Source: Caulobacter flavus (GTDB lineage: Bacteria > Pseudomonadota > Alphaproteobacteria > Caulobacterales > Caulobacteraceae). Taken from it: 64,000 nucleotides of DNA. Position 1 is the first letter of the stretch; each line of letters begins with the position of its first letter. The stretch spans positions 1,958,001 to 2,022,000 of the forward strand of contig NZ_CP026100.1 in the NCBI RefSeq assembly GCF_003722335.1. The letters run 5' to 3'. Shown in pieces: positions 46,559 to 53,626 of the stretch. Under the pieces are notes generated by a model. The model was given only the letters and a program-made list of their open reading frames with translations. It did not search any database and was not told where the DNA came from. The position numbers and the translations under genes are program-made.

Positions 46559-47512
46559 CTAGCCCCGATAGGCCATCGCCACGTCGCAACGCTCGTAGGC
46601 CGCGCCGTACCTGGCCATGATCGTCGCGTCGTGGACGAAGCCCAGCTTTTCGTAGAGGTGGATGGCGGCGGCCGACTTCCTGTTGCTGAGCAGGTAGAGG
46701 GGCGCCGCGCCCATGGCCTGGGCGCGGGCGATGGCGGCGGCCAGCAGCGCCTCGCCGATCTTGGCGCCGCGGGCCGACTTCAGCACGCCCATCTTGGTCA
46801 GCTCGATCGCGCCGCCGCCCGAGGGCTTCAGCGCGCAGGTCCCGACCGGGCCCACGCCGTCGACCACGGCGAACAGGATGGCGCCGCCGGCCTCGATGAT
46901 CGCCGTGCGCGGATGGTCCAGCACCTTCAGGTCGACCGGCTCGACCGCGTACATGTCCTCCAGCCACTCCATGTTGATGGTCCTGAAGGCCGGGGCGAGG
47001 GCGTCGGTGAACTCGACCACCGAGACGCCGGCCTCGAGGCGGCGGGCGGCGCGGACGTCCAGCGGCTCCTGCGCCAGCAGGGCCTCCAGCCGGGTCAGCT
47101 GGTCGAGGAAGCTGGGATCTAGGTCCGCCAGCACCTCCTCGACGGCGGCCTCGGCGCGGTTCCAGACCAGCATCTTGGCGCGGTCCAGGGCCTCTCGGCC
47201 GGCCGGCGTCAGGCGGATGGTCTTGTGGCGCTGGTCGCGGTGCTCGCGGTTGGTCTCCACCAGGCCAAGCTCGGTCAGCCGGGCGACGGCGCGGGTGACG
47301 GTGGGCTGGGCCACCTGCATGGCCTCGGTCAGGGCGCCGATGGTCTGCGGCCCGTCGCGGTCCAGCGTGCCCAGCACCGGCATGTGGCTGGGCTGCAGCG
47401 GCAGGTCGGCCTTCTCGACCAGCCGGGTGACCTGCGACTGCATGCGCTCTGCCAGGCGCTTGAGGCGGCTGCCCAGGAACAGGGCGGCGCGTTCGGAGAC
47501 GATGTCGGTCAT
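46559..47512 (-). CDS. Bifunctional MarR-type regulator/GNAT acetyltransferase
   Basis: A 317-residue fusion. The N-terminal ~150 residues form a MarR winged helix (GALTEAMQVAQPTVTRAVARLTELGLVETNREHRDQRHKTIRLT). The C-terminal ~150 residues are a GNAT fold, with acetyl-CoA-binding MGVLKSARGAKIGEALLAAAI and LYEKLGFVHD. Such fusions are known in proteobacteria; the acetylated substrate is unknown. The ATG at 47512 starts the MarR domain and the longer frame is not protein-like. A palindrome just upstream is a likely autoregulatory site. Confidence 0.9.
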   Translation of the reverse strand: MTDIVSERAALFLGSRLKRLAERMQSQVTRLVEKADLPLQPSHMPVLGTLDRDGPQTIGALTEAMQVAQPTVTRAVARLTELGLVETNREHRDQRHKTIRLTPAGREALDRAKMLVWNRAEAAVEEVLADLDPSFLDQLTRLEALLAQEPLDVRAARRLEAGVSVVEFTDALAPAFRTINMEWLEDMYAVEPVDLKVLDHPRTAIIEAGGAILFAVVDGVGPVGTCALKPSGGGAIELTKMGVLKSARGAKIGEALLAAAIARAQAMGAAPLYLLSNRKSAAAIHLYEKLGFVHDATIMARYGAAYERCDVAMAYRG

Positions 47513-47526
47513 GTCGGGCTCATGCG

Positions 47527-47540
47527 TATAGCGTGCTATA
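47527..47540. promoter_or_regulatory. Palindrome upstream of the MarR-GNAT gene
   Basis: TATAGC-GT-GCTATA, 15 bases before the start. The AT-rich palindrome fits a MarR-type autoregulatory site, and a further TGCTAT follows nearby. Confidence 0.55.
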
Positions 47541-47597
47541 TGTCTTGCTATGTGGTTTCGCGGGCCCTGGCAAGCGAGGGCGCGGGCCGCGATCGAA

Positions 47598-47678
47598 CCG
47601 GTCTGAAAATTGGTATAGATAAACGCGAAGACCAATTTTTAAGACCCGCCCTAATTTTTGCTAGGACAAATGGTCTGC
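47598..47678. promoter_or_regulatory. Half-site cluster before the PL17 gene
   Basis: Four copies of a TGGTCTGA-like half-site: CCGGTCTGAAA (47599), AAATTGGTATAGA (47607), the inverted AAGACCAATTTTT (47628) and ACAAATGGTCTGC (47667). Two of them form an inverted pair AAATTGGT / ACCAATTT. The same half-site recurs before the TonB receptor gene. The AATTGGT-nn-ACCAATT style is typical of UxuR/ExuR-like GntR regulators. Confidence 0.65.
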
Positions 47679-47741
47679 ATCCATGTATGCCGTCTGGGCG
47701 TCAGTCGGAGCAGCGGCCAGAGAGCCGCGAGGGAGTGAAGC

Positions 47742-49979
47742 GTGGGAAACATTCGCGGACGGGCTCTGGCCCTCGTGCTGCTGGCCTCGGCGGCCCTGCC
47801 GGGCGGGGCGGCGATGGCCCAGGGGGCAGGCGCGGCGCCCGTCCAGGTCCAGTCGGGGCAGGGGCCGGTTCTGGTCGGCGGGGCCGACCTGGCGGCCATG
47901 CGCACCGAGGCCCAGCGCTATCCGATGTTCGCCGCCGAGCTGAAGCGGGTCCGCAAGGAGGTCGACGCGGCCATGAAGGCCGGCATCGACGTGCCGGTTC
48001 CCAAGGATCCCGGCGGCGGCCGCACCCACGAGCAGCACAAGCGCAACTACATGGCCATCTATGGCGCGGGCATGCTGTACCGCGCCACCGGCGACGCGGC
48101 CTATTCCGACTACGCCAAGCGGATGCTGCTGGAATACGCCAGGCTCTATCCGACGCTGGGCCTGCACCCGGCCGCCAAGAACAACGCCGCCGGCAAGCTC
48201 TTCTGGCAGAGCCTGAACGACGCGGTCTGGGTGGTCTATTCGATCCAGGGCTACGACGCGATCCGCGACACCCTGAGCGAGGCCGACCGCAAGACCATCG
48301 ACGACGGCGTGTTCCGGCCGATGGCGAAATTCATCGCCGACGACCAGCCGCAGGTCTTCGACATCATCCACAACCACGCCACCTGGGCCTGCGCCGCCGT
48401 CGGCATGACCGGCTACGTGCTGCGCGATCCGGTGATGGTGGAGAAGGCCCTGAAGGGCACGGACCGCTCGGGCAAGGTCGGCTTCCTCAAGCAGATCGAC
48501 CAGCTGTTCTCGCCCGACGGCTACTACGCCGAGGGACCCTACTACCAGCGCTACGCCCTGCAGCCGTTCGTGGTCTTCGCCCACGCGATCGAGGAGAACG
48601 AACCGGGCCGAAAGATCTTCCAGTATCGCGACGGGGTGCTGACCAAGGCGGTCAAGGCCGCCGTGCAGCTGACCTATGACGGCTACTTCTTCCCGTTCAA
48701 CGACGCCCTTCTGGAAAAGAGCCTCAAGACCGACGAGCTCTACCAGTCGATCGCCATCGCCTACGGGGCGACCAAGGACCCTTCCTTGCTCTCGATCGCC
48801 CGCTGGCAGGACCGCACCACCCTGACGCCCGACGGCCTGGCCGTGGCGCGGGATCTTTCGGCCGGCAAGGAAAAGCCGTTCCCCTACGCCTCGATGCTGT
48901 TCCGCGATGGTCCGGGCGGCGACCAGGGCGCGATCGCCGTGATGCGCTCGGGACCCGGCGACCAGGACGAGGTGGTGGCCGTCAAGAACACCGCCCAGGG
49001 CATGGGCCACGGCCACTACGACAAGCTGAACTGGATCCTCTACGACGCCGGCCGGCCGATCGTCACCGACTACGGCGCGGCCCGCTTCCTCAACATCGAG
49101 GCCAAGGACGGCGGCCGCTACCTCAAGGAAAACGAGACCTGGGCCAAGCAGACCGTGGCCCACAACACGCTGGTGGTGAATGAGACCAGCCAGTTCGACG
49201 GCAAGGTCAAGGCAGCCAACACCCTGGCGCCGAAGCAGATCTTCTTCTCGGCCGAAGGCTCGGCCAAGATCAGCACCGCCGAGATGGCCGGGGCCTGGCC
49301 GGGCGTGGTCTTCCGCCGCTCGATCGTCCAGGTCGACGCCGGCAAGGGGCCGCCGCTGGTGCTCGACCTGCTGAAGGTCAAGGGCGACAAGCCGGCCCAG
49401 TACGACCTGCCGCTGCACTTCTCGGGCCACATCATCGACGCCGGCTTCCCGCTGCAGCAGAACCTGGCCGCGCGGCCGGTGCTGGGCAAGGACGACGGCT
49501 ACCAGCACCTGTGGGTCGACGCGATCGGCACGCCCGACGCCGCCAACGCCCGCCTGACCTGGATCGCCGGCGAGCGCTTCTACACCTGGCGCATGCTGCC
49601 GCCGGCGGGCGCGCAGGTGATCATCGCCGAAAGCGGCGCCAACGACCCGAAGTTCAACCTGCGCCGCGAGCCGGCCCTGATCCAGCGGGTCAAGAGCGAC
49701 GGCAACACCACCTTCGTGGGCGTGCTCGAGCCGCACGGGGCCTACGACCCCTCGGCCGAGACCACCGAGGGCAGCACCAGCCGCATCGAGGCCCTGCGCC
49801 ATGCGCGCACCGACGACGCCGACGTGGTGACCATCGTCCTGGCCGGCGGCCGCACGATCACCATCGCCGTCGCCGACAGCGCCGAGGCCGGCGCGGCCCA
49901 CAAGGCGACCGTCGACGGCAAGGCGATCGCCTGGAAGGGCCACTTCGCCCGCTTCGACGGCAAGGGCGGCGCGCAATGA
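47742..49979 (+). CDS. PL17 family oligoalginate lyase
   Basis: Exolytic lyase that cuts oligoalginate to unsaturated uronate monomers. 745 residues with a signal peptide (IRGRALALVLLASAALPGGAAMA). The alpha-barrel alginate-lyase domain (about 40-370) carries Asn211-His212 in IIHNHATW and Tyr267/268 in EGPYYQRYALQ. The heparinase II/III-type beta domain has GHGHYDKLNW (Tyr426) and VAHNTLVVNE. These match the N/H/Y catalytic set of PL17 enzymes such as Alg17c. The GTG start at 47742 follows GGGAG at good spacing. The next gene, an MFS transporter, overlaps its stop. Half-sites for the locus regulator lie upstream. Confidence 0.9.
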   Translation: MGNIRGRALALVLLASAALPGGAAMAQGAGAAPVQVQSGQGPVLVGGADLAAMRTEAQRYPMFAAELKRVRKEVDAAMKAGIDVPVPKDPGGGRTHEQHKRNYMAIYGAGMLYRATGDAAYSDYAKRMLLEYARLYPTLGLHPAAKNNAAGKLFWQSLNDAVWVVYSIQGYDAIRDTLSEADRKTIDDGVFRPMAKFIADDQPQVFDIIHNHATWACAAVGMTGYVLRDPVMVEKALKGTDRSGKVGFLKQIDQLFSPDGYYAEGPYYQRYALQPFVVFAHAIEENEPGRKIFQYRDGVLTKAVKAAVQLTYDGYFFPFNDALLEKSLKTDELYQSIAIAYGATKDPSLLSIARWQDRTTLTPDGLAVARDLSAGKEKPFPYASMLFRDGPGGDQGAIAVMRSGPGDQDEVVAVKNTAQGMGHGHYDKLNWILYDAGRPIVTDYGAARFLNIEAKDGGRYLKENETWAKQTVAHNTLVVNETSQFDGKVKAANTLAPKQIFFSAEGSAKISTAEMAGAWPGVVFRRSIVQVDAGKGPPLVLDLLKVKGDKPAQYDLPLHFSGHIIDAGFPLQQNLAARPVLGKDDGYQHLWVDAIGTPDAANARLTWIAGERFYTWRMLPPAGAQVIIAESGANDPKFNLRREPALIQRVKSDGNTTFVGVLEPHGAYDPSAETTEGSTSRIEALRHARTDDADVVTIVLAGGRTITIAVADSAEAGAAHKATVDGKAIAWKGHFARFDGKGGAQ

Positions 49980-51244
49980 AGGGCGGGCTTCGCTGGCTGA
50001 TCGTCAGCCTGGTCGGGCTGGCCACGGTCATCAACTACATCGACCGCAACGCCCTGGCCGTCATGTGGCCGGCGGTGTCGAAGGACATCGGCGCCGACAA
50101 GGCCGACTACGCCCTGCTGGTGACCATCTTCATGGTCGCCTACGCCTGCGGCCAGTCGCTGTTCGGCAAGGTGTTCGACGTCATCGGCACGCGGATGGGC
50201 TTCGCGGTGTCGATCCTGGTGTGGTCGGTGTCGATCGCGGCCCACAGCGTCGTGCGCTCGCTAGGCCTGCTGGCCCTGCTGCGGGTGACGCTGGGGATCA
50301 GCGAGGCCGGCAACTGGCCCGGCGCGGTCAAGGCCAACGCCCTGTGGTTCCCGCCCCGCGAGCGGGCCCTGGCGCAAGGGATCTTCAATTCCGGCGCGGC
50401 CATCGGAGCCATCGTCTCCGCGCCCCTGGTGGCCCTGCTGTTCGAGCTCGTGGGCTGGCGGGCGACCTTCCTGGTGGTCGGCGTGCTGGGCTTCCTGTGG
50501 CTGCTGCCCTGGCTGTTCGTCTATCGCGCCGACCCCGGCGCCCACCCGTGGCTGAGCCAGGCCGAGCGCGCCCACATCGCCGATCGCGGCGACGCTTCGG
50601 CCAAGGCCGGCTGGTCGCCGAACCTCGCCCAGCTGCTGAAGCAGAAGCAGAGCTGGGCGATCATCGTCTCGCGCTTCTTCCTCGATCCGGTCTGGTGGCT
50701 GTTCGTCTCGTGGCTGCCGATCTACCTGTCGGAGACCTTCGGCTTCGACGTGCGGCAGATCGGCCTGTTCGCCTGGGTGCCGTTCGTCGGCGCCATGCTG
50801 GGCAGCCTGGGCGGCGGCTGGCTTTCGGGGGCGCTGATCCGGCGCGGCTGGACGACGCTCTCGGCCCGCCGGTTCGCCGTCACCCTGGGCGGGGCGATCA
50901 TGCTGCCGGCCCTGCTGCTGACGGCCAAGGCCGCGACGCCGCTGACCGCCGTGCTGCTGATCGCCGTGATCCTGCTGGGCTTCCAGGTGGCGATCAACAA
51001 CATCCAGACCCTGCCCAGCGACTATTACGGCGGCGGGGCGGTGGGCACGATCGCGGGCATCGGCGGCACGGCCGCCGTGGCCGGCACCCTGGTCACCACC
51101 TGGCTGGTGCCGGTCATGACTAAGCACGGCTACGCCCCGATCTTCGTCCTGGCGGCGGTCATCGTGCCGCTGGGCGTCGTTTCTCTCTGGCTCTTGGGCG
51201 GGCGCGCGTCGCCCGTGCCGGCGCCCTCCTCAGACAGTCAGTAA
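49976..51244 (+). CDS. MFS transporter, hexuronate (ACS family) type
   Basis: A 422-residue inner-membrane transporter with 12 predicted helices. The first helix carries the family mark INYIDRNALAVMWP. The loop GKVFDVIGTRMGF is the MFS motif between TM2 and TM3, and GISEAGNWPGAVKANALWFPPRERALAQGIFNSG is typical of the anion:cation symporter group that includes ExuT. With a PL17 lyase upstream and an uronate reductase downstream it most likely imports the unsaturated uronate monomer. The ATG overlaps the lyase stop (ATGA). Confidence 0.92.
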   Translation: MKGGLRWLIVSLVGLATVINYIDRNALAVMWPAVSKDIGADKADYALLVTIFMVAYACGQSLFGKVFDVIGTRMGFAVSILVWSVSIAAHSVVRSLGLLALLRVTLGISEAGNWPGAVKANALWFPPRERALAQGIFNSGAAIGAIVSAPLVALLFELVGWRATFLVVGVLGFLWLLPWLFVYRADPGAHPWLSQAERAHIADRGDASAKAGWSPNLAQLLKQKQSWAIIVSRFFLDPVWWLFVSWLPIYLSETFGFDVRQIGLFAWVPFVGAMLGSLGGGWLSGALIRRGWTTLSARRFAVTLGGAIMLPALLLTAKAATPLTAVLLIAVILLGFQVAINNIQTLPSDYYGGGAVGTIAGIGGTAAVAGTLVTTWLVPVMTKHGYAPIFVLAAVIVPLGVVSLWLLGGRASPVPAPSSDSQ

Positions 51245-51257
51245 AAAGGGGACCCGC

Positions 51258-52007
51258 ATGAGGTTCAACGGCAAGGTCGCGCTGGTCACCGGCGGCGGCC
51301 GCGACATCGGCCGCGAGGTTTCGCTGCGCCTGGCCGCCGAGGGCGCCACCGTCGTCGTCAACTATCGCGGCGACGAGGAGTCCGCCAGGGAGACGGCGGC
51401 CCGGATCGAGGCGGCCGGCGGCAAGGCCGTCCTGCACCGCGCCGACGTCACCGACGCCGCCGAGGTCGAGGGCCTGGTCGCCGCGGCTTCGGCGATCACC
51501 GGCCGGATCGACATCCTGGTCAACCTCGCCGGCGGCATGGTCGCCCGCAAGACCCTGGCCGAGATGGACGAGGCCTTCTTCGACCAGGTCATGACCCTGA
51601 ACCTGAAGTCGGCCTTCCTGGTGACCAAGGCGGCCCTGCCGCACATCCCGGACGGCGCGGCCATCGTCAACATTGCCTCGCAGGCCGGCCGCGACGGCGG
51701 CGGTCCCGGCGCCAGCGTCTACGCCGCTTCCAAGGGCGCGATGATGACCCTGACGCGCGGCTGGGCCAAGGAACTGGGCCCGCGCGGGATCCGCGTCAAC
51801 GCCCTGTGCCCGGGCCTGATCGGCACCAGCTTCCACGACATCTTCTCCAAGCCCGAGGGCCGCGCGGCCACGGCCGGAAACACCCCGCTGCGCCGCGAGG
51901 GCGCGCCGCAGGAAGTGGCCGCCGCCGTCGCCTTCCTGGCCTCGACCGACGCCTCGTTCCTGGCCGGCGTGAACCTCGACATCAACGGGGGGCTGGCCTT
52001 CTCGTAG
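51258..52007 (+). CDS. SDR reductase, probable DEH reductase
   Basis: A 249-residue short-chain dehydrogenase: cofactor motif VTGGGRDIGREV near residue 10, NLAGG near 89, the active-site Ser in NIASQAG, YAASK with the catalytic Tyr and Lys near 154-158, and the C-terminal LAGVNLDINGGLAFS. In alginate catabolism an SDR of this kind reduces 4-deoxy-erythro-hexoseulose uronate (DEH) to 2-keto-3-deoxygluconate; the place behind a PL17 lyase and hexuronate transporter supports that role but does not prove it. Start: ATG 51258 with AAAAGGGGA upstream. Confidence 0.85.
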   Translation: MRFNGKVALVTGGGRDIGREVSLRLAAEGATVVVNYRGDEESARETAARIEAAGGKAVLHRADVTDAAEVEGLVAAASAITGRIDILVNLAGGMVARKTLAEMDEAFFDQVMTLNLKSAFLVTKAALPHIPDGAAIVNIASQAGRDGGGPGASVYAASKGAMMTLTRGWAKELGPRGIRVNALCPGLIGTSFHDIFSKPEGRAATAGNTPLRREGAPQEVAAAVAFLASTDASFLAGVNLDINGGLAFS

Positions 52008-52040
52008 GGCTGGCCGAAAGCGCCTTTCGCGGAAGGAAAT

Positions 52041-52127
52041 CCTCGTCCTTCGACGGGCTCAGGATGAGGATTTTGTACGAGCCGACGCTGACAGTCGTCC
52101 TCAGCCTGAGCTTGTCGAAGGACGAGG
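52041..52127. repeat. Family F palindromic repeat
   Basis: Inverted repeat with arms CCTCGTCCTTCGACGGGCTC and GAGCTTGTCGAAGGACGAGG, plus inner AGGATGAGGA-type arms. It interrupts the alginate operon between the SDR and esterase genes; elements of this kind are frequent in Caulobacter-type genomes. Confidence 0.8.
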
Positions 52128-52158
52128 GCGGCATCTCCAAAAAAACAGGGAGGATCCG

Positions 52159-53046
52159 ATGAAGAACAAGACGACCGCGATGCTCGCGACCCTGGCCCTG
52201 CTGGCGACGGCGGCGCCGGCCGCCGCCCTGGCCCAGCCGCCGGGTCCGGTGAGGGAACGCGAGCCGCGCACCGACGCCCCGCCGATCAAGCCCTACAAGG
52301 TGATCCTGGTCGGCGACTCCACCACGGCCGTCGGCAGCGGCTGGGGCTCGGCCTTCTGCGACCACCACGTCAAGTCGTCGGTGGCCTGCCTGAATCTCGG
52401 CCGGGGCGGGCGCTCGACCCGCAGCTACCGCGCCGAGGGCTCGTGGGACATCGCCCTTGCCGAGGCCAAGGTCCCCGGCTACGCGGCGACCTATGTGCTG
52501 ATCCAGTTCGCCCACAACGACCAGTCGTCCAAGGGCGAGCGCTGGACCGACCTCTCCACCGAATTCCCGGCCAACCTCAGGCGCTTCGTCGAGGACGTGC
52601 GGGCGGCCGGCGCCCAGCCGGTGCTGCTCACGCCCCTGACCCGCCGCGAGTTCGCCGGCGGCCAGCTGAAGAACACGCTCGACGTCTGGTCCGAGGAGGT
52701 GCGCAAGGTCGCCGCCGAGACCAAGGCGCCGCTCGTCGACCTCAACAGGTCCAGCGCCCGCATCGTCCAGAAGCTGGGCCCCGTCGACTCCATGAAGCTG
52801 GCCCAGGCCGAGCCGATCGAGACCGAGGTCGCCGCCGCCAAGGCCGGCACGACCCTGCCGCCGCGCGCCGCCGAGGAGGCCCGCCAGCCCGACGCCCCCG
52901 TCACCGAGACCGGCCCGCGCGGCCAGCAGGTGCGCAAGTTCGACTACACCCACGTGGGCGATACGGGCGCGCAGGTGTTCTCCAAGCTGGTCGCCGACGA
53001 CCTGGCCGCCGCCGTGCCGGGCCTGCGTAGCCAGCTGGTGCCTTAA
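52159..53046 (+). CDS. SGNH-family carbohydrate acetylesterase, CE12-like
   Basis: Predicted secreted deacetylase of 295 residues with a signal peptide (MKNKTTAMLATLALLATAAPAAALA). SGNH blocks are present: VILVGDSTT (nucleophile Ser), LNLGRGGRSTR (oxyanion Gly), LIQFAHNDQS (Asn) and DYTHVGDTGAQVF (Asp-x-x-His). This is the layout of rhamnogalacturonan acetylesterases (CE12). In this locus it may remove acetyl groups from alginate or pectin-type substrates; which one cannot be decided here. Start after GGGAGG. Confidence 0.85.
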   Translation: MKNKTTAMLATLALLATAAPAAALAQPPGPVREREPRTDAPPIKPYKVILVGDSTTAVGSGWGSAFCDHHVKSSVACLNLGRGGRSTRSYRAEGSWDIALAEAKVPGYAATYVLIQFAHNDQSSKGERWTDLSTEFPANLRRFVEDVRAAGAQPVLLTPLTRREFAGGQLKNTLDVWSEEVRKVAAETKAPLVDLNRSSARIVQKLGPVDSMKLAQAEPIETEVAAAKAGTTLPPRAAEEARQPDAPVTETGPRGQQVRKFDYTHVGDTGAQVFSKLVADDLAAAVPGLRSQLVP

Positions 53047-53156
53047 CGCAAGCTCTTCCCCGCCTCCCGTCGCGCCCGCCCTCGTGACGGGGGTGACGGG
53101 AGTCTTTTTGGGGAAGCTGTCAAAGTTCCCCACGCTCAGGGGGGCTCACTCTTTCT

Positions 53157-53292
53157 CCCGTCATTCCCGCCCTTGTGGCGGGAAACCCTGGTTCCGCTCG
53201 CAGGTGCGATGCAAGCGGATCGCCGGCGATCCGCCCCTACCGCCCTCGCGGCCGACAGAGGGTTTCCCGCCACAGGGGCGGGAATGACGGGA
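53157..53292. repeat. Family E repeat, copy 3
   Basis: Arms CGTCATTCCCGCCCTTGTGG / CCACAGGGGCGGGAATGACG with an inner GCGGATCGCCGGCGATCCGC palindrome. It lies in the 580-base spacer (53047-53626) between the esterase and TonB receptor genes. Confidence 0.85.
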
Positions 53293-53411
53293 GGTTGTTG
53301 GGACGACTGTACGAAGTTCCCCGAGCCCAAAGGGGAAACCGCGCGGAGGCGGCCGCACGTCGCGGCCCTGGCCGTGGCCGCCTTCGCGTCAGGGGGAGCT
53401 CACTCTCTCTC

Positions 53412-53446
53412 CCGTCATTCCCGCCCTTGTGGCGGGAATGACGGGA
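53412..53446. repeat. Family E repeat, minimal copy
   Basis: Only the outer arms, CGTCATTCCCGCC and GGCGGGAATGACG, joined through CTTGT; the inner part is missing. It may act as a terminator-like hairpin ahead of the TonB receptor promoter. Confidence 0.75.
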
Positions 53447-53471
53447 GTTAAGGGGGCGGAGAGGGGAAAGC

Positions 53472-53556
53472 TAACTGGTCTAAATTGGTCTGAAATCTGG
53501 TCCGGTAATATCGCAAGCAAATTGGCCTGAAAATTCTCATAATTGGTATAAGAATC
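53472..53556. promoter_or_regulatory. Five-half-site array before the TonB receptor gene
   Basis: Direct repeats of a TGGTCTGA-like half-site at 53476 (ACTGGTCTAA), 53486 (ATTGGTCTGAA), 53498 (TCTGGTCCGG), 53523 (ATTGGCCTGAA) and 53544 (AATTGGTATAA). Spacings are 10, 12, 25 and 21 bases. The same half-site stands before the PL17 gene, linking the receptor to the alginate operon. Confidence 0.65.
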
Positions 53557-53626
53557 CGCCTTGACGCGGCGCGGGCCAGGTCGCAGGGTCCCGGCATAAG
53601 AAAAGACTAAGGGGGAGGGAGCGGAC

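Noticed and set aside
53173..53451. Overlapping small frames in the spacer before the TonB receptor
   Set aside because: They translate family E repeats in several frames and have no independent support.
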